Shown: positions 1 through 7,255 of the stretch, piece by piece
How positions within the stretch are numbered: position 1 is the stretch's first letter
How the letters are laid out: each line of letters begins with the position of its first letter
Source of the DNA: CAIZGX01 sp044371535
GTDB lineage: Bacteria; Bacteroidota; Bacteroidia; Flavobacteriales_D; Sanyastnellaceae
Direction of reading: 5' to 3'
Assembly (NCBI GenBank): GCA_044371535.1
Contig: JBILTL010000033.1
Location: 1 to 17,926 of the forward strand
Length of the DNA: 17,926 nucleotides
Position numbers and translations under genes: made by a program
The notes under the pieces: generated by a model
Seen by the model: the letters and a program-made list of their open reading frames with translations, nothing else
Database searches by the model: none
Told to the model about the DNA's origin: nothing

Positions 1-14
1 GCGAAAGTACGAAA

Positions 15-800
15 TCAAAAAGCCTTTGTAAAGACCTTTTTCACCGAGTCGTCACTAAAATGCTCATTAACAGCACTATAACTAGGGTAAAATAACTTCA
101 CCCAGTCCATTGGAGTCTTTGCTTCTTCCACACGAAACGGAAAACTCTCGGTTCTTCGAAGCGCGCTCAAGTATCCACCAACACCCAATCTTTGTCCAAA
201 ATCGTTTGCAATGGAGCGGATGTATGTTCCTTTCGAACATCGAATGCAGAACGACACCTCCTTCCCATCAAAATCATTCAACTCGAACGATTCAATGGTA
301 ATTAAGTTCTCGCGCATCTTCACTTCTTCATTCTTTCTGGCCATTTCATAAGCTCGAACTCCATCTATTTGCTTGGCGCTATAAACGGGCGGCATTTGAA
401 GTTGTTCTCCGATAAAGGTCTTCGCGACTTCCTCCAATCTTTCCAAAGTCAAATGTTCTGTAGATTGAAAATTCCCGGGCAATGTTTCTTTATCGAAACT
501 CGGGGTGGTTGCACCCAAAACAATTCTTCCGGTATACTCCTTCGTTCCTCCTTGAATATCAGAAATAGACTTGGTCATCTTACCTGTACAAACAATCAAA
601 AGTCCTGTTGCCAGGGGATCTAACGTTCCTGCATGTCCGATTTTAAATTTCGGGAACTTCCCTTCACTTCGTAGAATCCACTTCAGTTTTCCCACCACAT
701 CGAAACTTGTCCAATTGAGGGGTTTATCGACCAACAAGATTTTTCCTTCTAGCAATTCTTCGGCGTGCGAAATAGTGCAGTGTTTCAAAAAATCACTCAT
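15..800 (-). CDS. truB: tRNA pseudouridine(55) synthase TruB
   Basis: TruB isomerises uridine 55 in the T-loop of most tRNAs to pseudouridine in the cytoplasm. The 261-residue protein carries the family's catalytic block GHAGTLDPLATG near residues 55-66, with the expected nucleophile Asp61. It is preceded by the N-terminal VDKPLNWTSFDVV segment (residues 24-36) and followed by the RCSKGTYIRSI motif in the C-terminal half. Its length is slightly short of the roughly 300 residues of enterobacterial TruB, so the C-terminal PUA-like part is reduced. The ATG overlaps the recN stop by 4 bases (797-800), so translation is probably coupled to recN as the last visible gene of the coaBC-DUF4835-recN-truB unit. 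The remaining 14 bases to the window edge show nothing identifiable. The family assignment is secure. Confidence 0.95.
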   Translation of the reverse strand: MSDFLKHCTISHAEELLEGKILLVDKPLNWTSFDVVGKLKWILRSEGKFPKFKIGHAGTLDPLATGLLIVCTGKMTKSISDIQGGTKEYTGRIVLGATTPSFDKETLPGNFQSTEHLTLERLEEVAKTFIGEQLQMPPVYSAKQIDGVRAYEMARKNEEVKMRENLITIESFELNDFDGKEVSFCIRCSKGTYIRSIANDFGQRLGVGGYLSALRRTESFPFRVEEAKTPMDWVKLFYPSYSAVNEHFSDDSVKKVFTKAF

Positions 801-2458
801 GCCTCTTGCTGCATTAATTCTTTGGCGGTTTGAAGCGCAGCAGCGCCCGCTTGATCACCACCTAACATGTGAGCCAACTCCTTTTCACGTTCAGACAAAC
901 TCAGCTCTTGTAGGTCACTCACTGTCGTCTCTCCTTCCACTCGTTTGGTAACTCTGAAATGCTGATGAGACTTAGATGCTATTTGTGGCAAGTGCGTAAT
1001 AACCAACAGTTGCGCAGAAGCCGACATTTCACGCAGCAAAGCCGCAATGCGATTTCCTGTTTCTCCACCTACTCCTTGATCTATTTCATCTAAAATCAAA
1101 ACAGGCATTTCATTCAAATGCGCAGTTGCTGCCTTAATGGCTAACATCACACGCGATATTTCTCCTCCCGAAGCGACAGACTTAATGTCTTCAAAAGGCT
1201 GACCTTTATTCGCTGAAAAAGCGAAACGCAAATTCTCAGCACCGTATAAATGCAATTCCGAAGTTCCTGTCACTTCGATTTGGAATTGCGCATGAGTCAA
1301 ATTCAATTTATTCAAGGAAGCAGAAATCGCCTTCTCAGCTTCTTTCACGCCTTTCATGCGCAAATGAGACAACTTCGTTGCCATTTCTTTACACTGTTGC
1401 TCAAGCTGAGCAACTTCCTTTTCTTTATTCTGAATTGAAGTTTCCAACGTCTCGGTCAACTGAGCATCCTGCTCCAACTTCAACTTCAATTCATTCAAGG
1501 CGTCAATGCTATTCACATTGTGCTTTCGGAACATCTTGAAGACAAAACTCAAGCGCTCCTCAATTGCCGCCGCACGTTCCGGATCCATCGTTACCGAATC
1601 TGAAAAACGCTGCAAGTCAATGTCAACCTCACGAAGCTCAGCAATCACAGATTCCAACTGTGAAGAAAACTCTTGCAGTTTAGTATGACCCCCTTCCCAC
1701 TTCATCAATTGTTGCTTCGCCATTTTCAATTGCTGAAGCACATTGCTATCGCCTTCGCTCAACATATTCGAAACGGCGTGCAGCGATTCTAAAAGTTCAC
1801 CAGAATTTTGTTGAAGGTTCAACTCGCTCTCCATTTCGGCCACGTCGTATGCACTAAAATCTTCTTGAGACAATTCGTTCAATTGAAACAAACGATAGTC
1901 CTCAGTCGCCTTTTCCTTGTTTAATTGAAGACGTAAATTCTCTAATTCTTCTTGAGTCTGACGCCAATTCAAAAAGCTCGTTTTGTATGATGTCCAAATT
2001 TCCTTCGACTTTGAAAACGCATCCACCATTTCATAATGAAACGCCTTTCTAAACAACAACGCGTTTTCATGTTGTGAATGCAAATCAACCACCTGTTCAG
2101 TGAATTGCTTCAGCACCGTTAACGTCACCGGAGTGTCGTTAATGAAGGCTCTACTTTTCCCTTTGTTGTTTACTTCTCTGCGAACAACCGTCTCCTCCGA
2201 AAAATCTAAATCATGCTCTTGGAAAAAAGTATCAAAGCGTGACTTCGAAATAGCGAATACCGCTTCAACGGTGCATTTCTCCTGGCCCACGCGAATACTT
2301 TTCACATCTGAACGGTCGCCTAAAAGCAATGCAAAGGCATCCAATAAAATCGATTTTCCACTTCCGGTTTCACCAGTAATGGCAACGAAACCCTTATTGA
2401 AGTTCACGTGCAGTGATTCAATAAGAACATAGTTACGGATATGAAGCGATTTTAGCAT
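797..2458 (-). CDS. recN: DNA repair protein RecN
   Basis: RecN is an SMC-like ATPase of double-strand-break repair that binds DNA ends and bridges DNA with RecA. The 553-residue protein has the full set of ABC/SMC motifs. The Walker A motif GETGSGKS is at residues 29-36. A long central region (about 155-390) is rich in Glu, Lys, Gln and Leu and should form the coiled coil. The signature SGGE is at 430-433, the Walker B motif LILDEID at 454-460, and the switch histidine in VITH is His489. Its length matches the usual 550-570. It starts with ATG 48 bases after the DUF4835 stop and its stop overlaps the truB start. The conserved N-terminus MLKSLHIRNYVLI supports the start. No SOS box is recognisable, so regulation cannot be read from the sequence. 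Confidence 0.96.
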   Translation of the reverse strand: MLKSLHIRNYVLIESLHVNFNKGFVAITGETGSGKSILLDAFALLLGDRSDVKSIRVGQEKCTVEAVFAISKSRFDTFFQEHDLDFSEETVVRREVNNKGKSRAFINDTPVTLTVLKQFTEQVVDLHSQHENALLFRKAFHYEMVDAFSKSKEIWTSYKTSFLNWRQTQEELENLRLQLNKEKATEDYRLFQLNELSQEDFSAYDVAEMESELNLQQNSGELLESLHAVSNMLSEGDSNVLQQLKMAKQQLMKWEGGHTKLQEFSSQLESVIAELREVDIDLQRFSDSVTMDPERAAAIEERLSFVFKMFRKHNVNSIDALNELKLKLEQDAQLTETLETSIQNKEKEVAQLEQQCKEMATKLSHLRMKGVKEAEKAISASLNKLNLTHAQFQIEVTGTSELHLYGAENLRFAFSANKGQPFEDIKSVASGGEISRVMLAIKAATAHLNEMPVLILDEIDQGVGGETGNRIAALLREMSASAQLLVITHLPQIASKSHQHFRVTKRVEGETTVSDLQELSLSEREKELAHMLGGDQAGAAALQTAKELMQQEA

Positions 2459-2506
2459 TCAGCGAATTTAGTGCTATGCCCTATTTATTGACGAAAAAAG
2501 TTATGC

Positions 2507-3409
2507 CTATTTCTGTAAAATACGATCGTATTTCGCAATGTTACCCGGGTCTAAACGCTTACAGAGCTCGGCGATTGGCGTTTTTTGTTCATCGGGCAAT
2601 GGCTTGAATATATTCACAATCTCGTCGCCTTTTGCATAGTAAAACACTTGCATATTATACGACGATGGCTTGATCTTATGAATGTTGTTTAATCCGTTTA
2701 AGGCATCAATAATATTGTTCGTTGCTGTCGCACGTTCGGTGTACATCTTGTCTAAACCTTGACGGTGATAAACATAACTTGCTTCACGAAGCGGGCTGAA
2801 TGTTTCAGTAAGAATATTCTCGATTAACCAGTATCTGTTTTGCTGACCCTTCTCTCCGCTCGAGCGCCATCCTGGCTCAGGTGCGTTTTGTGCATTGGTA
2901 ACAATGGTTTGACAAAGCAAGAAATAATCTGTTCCTCCCTCCGGTGCAAAAGAATCGTAGTCGCTAGCTAGAATATACAATGCGTAAAAAGCAAGCACAC
3001 TGCTCAAGTTATCTCTGTGTTGATCGGGTGACCATTGCAATTGAGTGTTTTCTTGAAACTGAAATGCCAAGTTGCGGTCGTTGATAGAAACCAGTGGTGT
3101 CTTGTAATCTGAATTGTAAACGGGCCTGCTTGATCCCACTTGAATAGTCCCTTCGAAATCGCGCTGACTGTTTTGTTTTTCAATCGTAATTTGAATGGTA
3201 CACGGAATGCGTTCCTCTTGTTGCCACTGGTCTTTAGACCACTTCCTTCCATTTAAAAATTCTTCAATTGCACGCTCCATAGTTTGAAAAACCTCCGGAC
3301 CAGAAATCATAATTCTTGGTGGAATAATTTTCACATCGCAATTCAACTCCTGAGCAAATACAGGGAATGAAAGGAAAAATAAAATGAAGTATGCTATGCT
3401 TTTTTTCAT
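2507..3409 (-). CDS. DUF4835 family secreted protein
   Basis: This 300-residue protein is of unknown function and resembles the DUF4835 family of Bacteroidota. The N-terminus is a clear Sec signal peptide (a hydrophobic run at residues 5-18, then FPVFAQ, probable cleavage after Ala19), so the mature protein should be periplasmic or surface-exposed. There is no lipobox. The mature part has a conserved-looking opening (ELNCDVKIIPPRI, with one Cys) and no transmembrane helix. I see no enzymatic motif. Its ATG overlaps the coaBC stop by 4 bases (3406-3409), implying translational coupling to the CoA gene, and recN follows 48 bases downstream. I recall this coaBC-DUF4835-recN order as common in the phylum, which suggests a housekeeping role, possibly in the envelope because bamD lies just upstream. 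Family naming is from memory of sequence character and context. Confidence 0.8.
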   Translation of the reverse strand: MKKSIAYFILFFLSFPVFAQELNCDVKIIPPRIMISGPEVFQTMERAIEEFLNGRKWSKDQWQQEERIPCTIQITIEKQNSQRDFEGTIQVGSSRPVYNSDYKTPLVSINDRNLAFQFQENTQLQWSPDQHRDNLSSVLAFYALYILASDYDSFAPEGGTDYFLLCQTIVTNAQNAPEPGWRSSGEKGQQNRYWLIENILTETFSPLREASYVYHRQGLDKMYTERATATNNIIDALNGLNNIHKIKPSSYNMQVFYYAKGDEIVNIFKPLPDEQKTPIAELCKRLDPGNIAKYDRILQK

Positions 3410-4605
3410 TGAAAGAGGTCTGCTATTTCATTGGAAATAATTTGTGCTATTTCCGATTTCGATTTTAAAGATATTTCTTTTTTACTTCCGTTGGAATGAA
3501 AAAGAGTAACAGCGTTGTTGTCTGAACCAAAATGGACCCCCTCAGTTCTGAGTGAATTCAGCACAAGCATATCGGCATTTTTTCGTTGCAATTTGGAAAG
3601 CGCATGCGCCTCTTCATTTTCTGTTTCCAATGCGAAGCAAATCAATTTTTGATTCGCGTTCTTACTCTTGCCCAAGGCAGCGGCTATGTCTTCTGTTTCT
3701 TCCAAGCGCAGCTCTAACGGCGAATCTTTCTTCTTTATTTTCTCAGTGCTCACATTTGCCGGACGATAATCTGCAACAGCTGCGGCAAGCACAGCTATAT
3801 CGGAATTTTGAAAAACGTGAGTACATGCCTCGAACATTTCTTTGGCACTTTCCACTCGAATAATTTTTATTCCATCTGGAACACTTTCGTGAACGGGACC
3901 TAAAACCAAAGTAACATCCGCTCCTTGGGTGCGAAGGGCTTGAGCAATAGCAATACCCATTTTTCCACTCGATCTGTTTCCAATAAAACGAACAGGGTCA
4001 ATAGCTTCATAAGTCGGACCCGCATTCACCATAGCGCGAAGCCCTTTCAATCGTTGATTCGGATTGAAATGTGAAACCACCATGCTTAATATTTCTTCGG
4101 GCTCTGAGAGCCTTCCTTTTCCAATTAAACCACTTGCTAATTCGCCATACCCTGGAGCTAGAACGGTGCAACCCATGGACGCAATGCGTTTCAAATTGTC
4201 TTGAGTCCCTGCGTGTTCCATCATATCGTGATCCATGGCCGGAGCGAAAAACAACGGACACTGTGCGCTCATGAGAACCGCTAGCAGGTAGGAATCGCAC
4301 ATACCTGCGGCATACTTTGCAAGTGTGTTCGCAGTGCAAGGCGCGACAAGAATAAGATCAGCCCACAGGGCCATTTCAACGTGATTGTTCCAAACGCCAT
4401 TCAATTCACTTTCAGTGAAATCAGAACACACGGGGCGCTTAGACAATGTGCTGAACGAAAGTGGTTGAATAAAGTCATGTGCCGATTTGCTCATAATCAC
4501 TTTCACATCTGCCCCTTCCTTAACGAGTAAACGCAGCAAGAAAAGCGCCTTGTAGGCACTAATCGATCCGGTAACGGCGAGTACAATTTTCTTTCCTTTC
4601 AACAC
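3406..4605 (-). CDS. coaBC: Bifunctional phosphopantothenoylcysteine decarboxylase / phosphopantothenate-cysteine ligase
   Basis: CoaBC (Dfp) catalyses two steps of coenzyme A synthesis: ligation of cysteine to 4'-phosphopantothenate (CoaB) and FMN-dependent decarboxylation to 4'-phosphopantetheine (CoaC). The N-terminal CoaC flavoprotein domain (about 1-180) has the VTGSISAYK FMN loop (11-19), the catalytic His75 in NHVEMALWAD, and the APAMDHDMM version of the PxMNxxM motif (121-129). The C-terminal CoaB domain (about 186-399) has GPTYEAIDPVRFIGNRSSGKMG, with Asn210, and Lys289 in the EKIKKKD loop. Ser158 stands where E. coli has the active-site Cys158. The start is GTG followed by TTG. No better in-frame start is nearby, and MLKGKKI fits the family. 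It lies 15 bases past an intrinsic terminator and leads a unit with DUF4835, recN and truB. Confidence 0.95.
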   Translation of the reverse strand: MLKGKKIVLAVTGSISAYKALFLLRLLVKEGADVKVIMSKSAHDFIQPLSFSTLSKRPVCSDFTESELNGVWNNHVEMALWADLILVAPCTANTLAKYAAGMCDSYLLAVLMSAQCPLFFAPAMDHDMMEHAGTQDNLKRIASMGCTVLAPGYGELASGLIGKGRLSEPEEILSMVVSHFNPNQRLKGLRAMVNAGPTYEAIDPVRFIGNRSSGKMGIAIAQALRTQGADVTLVLGPVHESVPDGIKIIRVESAKEMFEACTHVFQNSDIAVLAAAVADYRPANVSTEKIKKKDSPLELRLEETEDIAAALGKSKNANQKLICFALETENEEAHALSKLQRKNADMLVLNSLRTEGVHFGSDNNAVTLFHSNGSKKEISLKSKSEIAQIISNEIADLFQ

Positions 4606-4620
4606 GGAGTAAACCTAATA

Positions 4621-4646
4621 AAAAAACCCCGAAAATTCGGGGTTTT
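4621..4646 (-). terminator. Intrinsic terminator after bamD-rpoZ
   Basis: Read on the minus strand, a stem CCCCGAA / TTCGGGG (4627-4642) is extended by A4/T4 pairs and followed by an unbroken run of seven T, then ATT. It sits 18 bases past the rpoZ stop and only 15 bases before the coaBC start. It should end the bamD-rpoZ transcript. Any promoter for coaBC must therefore lie within these few bases or upstream of the hairpin. Confidence 0.85.
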
Positions 4647-4664
4647 ATAGAATTCAATTCAATT

Positions 4665-4994
4665 TTATTTTTCGTCTTCTGGGTAACGGAAAAACACTTT
4701 TCCTTCTTCCAATTCTTGAATAGCAATGCTGTGGGCTTTTGGAAGTCTTTCGTAGTGACGAGAGATTTCAATTTGCTCACGGTTTTCGAAAACCTCTTCC
4801 AAGTTGTCTTGGTTGCTTCCAAACTCTTCCAACTTCTGGCTCAATTCTTCTTTCATTTCACGAGCAATTTGAGAAGTACGCTTGTTCAAAAGAACTATGG
4901 TTTCAAATAAGTTTCCGTCAACCTTTTCATACAACTCGTTTGTATTGCGAGTGATGGTTGTTTTAGCAGCAGTTGAGTTTTTATAGTTGCTCAT
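4665..4994 (-). CDS. rpoZ: RNA polymerase omega subunit, Bacteroidota Rpb6-like type
   Basis: This 109-residue acidic protein matches the Rpb6/omega-like family of Bacteroidota, the small RNA polymerase subunit that helps fold and hold the beta' subunit. Visible features are the NLFETIVLLNKRTSQIAREMKEEL helix region (residues about 28-51), corresponding to the omega core in which a small-residue/Arg-Xaa-Xaa-Gln-Ile pattern is conserved. It is followed by the DNLEEVFENREQIEISRHYE stretch (63-82) that I recall as typical of the phylum's version. There is no signal peptide or membrane segment. It starts with ATG 7 bases after bamD, so the two are co-transcribed, and an intrinsic terminator follows. 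Overall similarity to proteobacterial omega is low, so the call rests on this lineage-specific pattern and the bamD-rpoZ-coaBC order. Confidence 0.78.
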   Translation of the reverse strand: MSNYKNSTAAKTTITRNTNELYEKVDGNLFETIVLLNKRTSQIAREMKEELSQKLEEFGSNQDNLEEVFENREQIEISRHYERLPKAHSIAIQELEEGKVFFRYPEDEK

Positions 4995-5001
4995 AATAAT
5001 T

Positions 5002-5802
5002 CTATTTAGTCGTTAGTTTCGCCACCATTTTTTCACTCTTAAGATAGTAATCTTCAGCACTATCTAAGGATTTACTTTTTGGAAAAGCGGATACAAAGGT
5101 AATATAAGATTCCATTGTTTCCCTATAACGTTCCAATTTCTTTGTGTCAATGCTTCCTTCAGCCAATAAAAACTTGCTTTCGATAATCAAAAGCATCGCT
5201 TGTTCACGGTATGCCGACTGCGGATATTTCTTCAAGAACTCTTGCAAACTGCTCGATGCAGCCTTGTACTTCATCGTTTGTACATACAACTCCGCCACTT
5301 CAAAATCTTTCTTTTCAATCTTGAAATTCAAATCGCGAATCATGCGATTCGCTGAATCACGCAGAGCACTGTTCGGATATTGATCGAGGAAATACTGTAA
5401 TTCGTCTACCGCAGTTTTGGAATCGGTCTGGTCTAGCGTGTATGATGGAGAAAGCTTGTAGCTGCACAACGCCGCCATGAACGAGCACTCCTCAGCCTTT
5501 GGACTTGAAGTAAACGATTTTGCGTAGGACTTGAAATAATAATTACCCATGTAATAGTCTTTCAGACAATAATGAGTCTTTGCGAAATAATAATAGACTT
5601 CTTCCGACTGTTGGGTTCCGCGCGTCAAACCAATTAGCTCTTCCAGCATTGGTAAGGCTTTGTAACATTCGCCTTCCTCGTAATACTTCTTGGCATTCGC
5701 CATTTTCTTAATAGGATCTGTTTCCTTCAAGGCTTTACTGTATTCAGTACAACCCGAAACCGCAGTTACGACAATAAATAAGAGGACTATAAATCTTTTC
5801 AT
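5002..5802 (-). CDS. bamD: Outer membrane protein assembly lipoprotein BamD
   Basis: BamD is the essential lipoprotein of the BAM complex, which inserts beta-barrel proteins into the outer membrane. It sits on the periplasmic face and contacts BamA. The 266-residue protein has a lipoprotein signal peptide ending in the lipobox VSGC (Cys18). Tetratricopeptide-type helical repeats follow: KKYYEEGECYKALPMLEEL (about 38-56), the YKLSPSYTLDQTDSKTAVDELQYFLDQYP segment (115-143) with the family's LDQ...T...A...L..F...YP pattern, and a further repeat at about 168-194 ending in KKYPQSAYREQA. Length fits the family (about 240-280). It is the first gene of a bamD-rpoZ unit and is divergent from the plus-strand PLP enzyme across 132 bases that hold candidate promoters for both. 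Confidence 0.92.
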   Translation of the reverse strand: MKRFIVLLFIVVTAVSGCTEYSKALKETDPIKKMANAKKYYEEGECYKALPMLEELIGLTRGTQQSEEVYYYFAKTHYCLKDYYMGNYYFKSYAKSFTSSPKAEECSFMAALCSYKLSPSYTLDQTDSKTAVDELQYFLDQYPNSALRDSANRMIRDLNFKIEKKDFEVAELYVQTMKYKAASSSLQEFLKKYPQSAYREQAMLLIIESKFLLAEGSIDTKKLERYRETMESYITFVSAFPKSKSLDSAEDYYLKSEKMVAKLTTK

Positions 5803-5810
5803 TTCCAGCG

Positions 5811-5844
5811 CAAAAATAGGGTTTTGCGGTCAAGTAACGGCAAA
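5811..5844 (-). promoter_or_regulatory. Candidate promoter of bamD
   Basis: On the minus strand TATTTTTG (5818 to 5811) is a full match to the Bacteroidota -7 element TAnnTTTG, nine bases before the bamD ATG. A TTTG (+ strand caaa, 5841-5844) lies 22 bases further upstream, slightly farther than the usual spacing for a -33 element. The short leader would give a nearly leaderless transcript. The match could be chance in AT-rich DNA. Confidence 0.35.
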
Positions 5845-5905
5845 AGAATCACAATCGTCTGTTCACAAGATGATAATTCACAGGTCACAATAGAGAATTC
5901 CTCAT

Positions 5906-5913
5906 TATTTTTG
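5906..5913 (+). promoter_or_regulatory. Candidate -7 element of the alpha-oxoamine synthase gene
   Basis: TATTTTTG matches TAnnTTTG exactly and ends 21 bases before the GTG start, a sensible leader length. No TTTG or TTG is visible at the expected -33 position, so only half of the promoter is supported. Confidence 0.4.
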
Positions 5914-5934
5914 TTTTTCTAAAATTTTACGACA

Positions 5935-7179
5935 GTGGATATATTTGAAAAAATCAAGAACAACAGAGGGCCCCTTGGTCAGCACTCGAAAGAATCTCAT
6001 GGCTACTTTACTTTCCCAAAATTAGAAGGTGAAATCGGCGCTCACATGACGTTCCGTGGTAAACCAGTATTGACTTGGAGTTTGAATAACTACCTTGGTT
6101 TGGCGAATCATCCTGATGTTCGTAAGGCAGATGCAGATGCAGCTGCGGAATGGGGAATGGCATACCCAATGGGTGCGCGTATGATGTCTGGTCAAACCAA
6201 ATATCACGAGCAACTCGAACAAGAACTTGCTGAATTCATGCACAAAGAAGATGCGTTTTTGTTGAACTTCGGATACCAAGGTTGCATGTCTGCAATTGAG
6301 GCACTTGTAGGAAGACACGACGTAGTTGTTTACGATAGTGAAAGCCATGCGTGTATGGTAGACGGTGTTCGTCTTCACCAAGGAAAGCGTTTCGTTTTCC
6401 AACACAACGACATGGAGAGCTTCGAGAAGATGTTACATCAAGCGAAGCGTGTTACAGATCAAACCGGTGGCGGTATCTTGGTTATGACCGAGGGCGTTTT
6501 CGGAATGGCTGGTGACCAAGGAAAATTGAAAGAGATTGTTGAGTTCAAAAAAGTAATTCCTTTCCGCTTATTCGTTGACGATGCTCATGGATTCGGTTCA
6601 ATTGGAAAAGACGGACGCGGTGCTGGTGAGTTCCAAGGAGTTCAAGATCAAATCGACGTTTATTTCGGAACCTTTGCGAAAGCAATGGCGACAGTAGGAG
6701 CTTTCGTTGCTTCTGAGGAGCACGTAATTGAGTTCTTACGCTACAACATGCGTTCTCAAATCTTCGCAAAAGCTCTTCCAATGCCAATCGTAATTGGTGC
6801 GTTGAAGCGATTAGATATGATTCGCACCATGCCTGAACTACAAGACAACTTGTGGAACATTGCACGTGCGCTTCAAAGTGGATTGAGAGAGGCTGGGTTC
6901 GATATTGGACATACCAACAGTGTTGTTACTCCAGTATTTTTGAAAGGCTCATTGGGAGAGGCAACCAACGTTACTGTTGAATTACGCGAGACCTACGGAA
7001 TCTTCTGCTCTATCGTAGTATATCCGGTTGTTCCGAAAGATGTAATTATGTTGCGTCTAATTCCAACAACGGTGCACACGTTAGAAGACGTTCGCTACAC
7101 CATCGAGTGTTTCTCGAAAGTACGCGAGAAGTTAGCAGCGGGAGAATACAAAGCTGAGAAGATTGCTTCTTGGGGATAA
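5935..7179 (+). CDS. spt: PLP-dependent alpha-oxoamine synthase, probable serine palmitoyltransferase
   Basis: This 414-residue protein is a fold-type I PLP enzyme of the alpha-oxoamine synthase family, which condenses an amino acid with an acyl-CoA and releases CO2. Visible motifs are His138 in DSESHAC (stacks on PLP), Asp215 and His218 in VDDAHGFG (cofactor contacts), and the Schiff-base Lys249 in FGTFAKAMA. The family members cannot be separated by motif alone (8-amino-7-oxononanoate synthase, glycine C-acetyltransferase, serine palmitoyltransferase). In Bacteroidota this close type, starting MDIFEKI and containing NNYLGLANHP, is thought to serve sphingolipid synthesis, because no biotin or threonine genes are nearby. 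It starts with GTG. The next in-frame Met is residue 38, too far into the domain. It is monocistronic, followed by its own terminator, and divergent from bamD. Confidence 0.85.
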   Translation: MDIFEKIKNNRGPLGQHSKESHGYFTFPKLEGEIGAHMTFRGKPVLTWSLNNYLGLANHPDVRKADADAAAEWGMAYPMGARMMSGQTKYHEQLEQELAEFMHKEDAFLLNFGYQGCMSAIEALVGRHDVVVYDSESHACMVDGVRLHQGKRFVFQHNDMESFEKMLHQAKRVTDQTGGGILVMTEGVFGMAGDQGKLKEIVEFKKVIPFRLFVDDAHGFGSIGKDGRGAGEFQGVQDQIDVYFGTFAKAMATVGAFVASEEHVIEFLRYNMRSQIFAKALPMPIVIGALKRLDMIRTMPELQDNLWNIARALQSGLREAGFDIGHTNSVVTPVFLKGSLGEATNVTVELRETYGIFCSIVVYPVVPKDVIMLRLIPTTVHTLEDVRYTIECFSKVREKLAAGEYKAEKIASWG

Positions 7180-7205
7180 AAGAAAGGATTAAAATTTAAC
7201 TTATA

Positions 7206-7236
7206 AAATTGGCTTCTTCGGAAGCCAATTTATTTT
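7206..7236 (+). terminator. Intrinsic terminator after the alpha-oxoamine synthase gene
   Basis: A perfect 11-bp stem AAATTGGCTTC / GAAGCCAATTT closes a very stable TTCG tetraloop (7217-7220) and is followed by ATTTT. It lies 26 bases past the stop codon, so the downstream secreted-protein gene needs its own promoter, which must lie in the short remainder before 7256 or arise by read-through. Confidence 0.88.
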
Positions 7237-7255
7237 GATGAGCTATATTTAACAC

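Noticed and set aside
2472..2512. Two copies of TATGCC followed by TATTT between DUF4835 and recN
   Set aside because: They are short, imperfect and in an AT-rich spacer. No consistent promoter or operator arrangement was found.
4007..4339. 110-codon minus-strand frame within coaBC
   Set aside because: It lies in another frame of a well-supported enzyme domain. Arg/His/Ser-rich composition is typical of out-of-frame reading.
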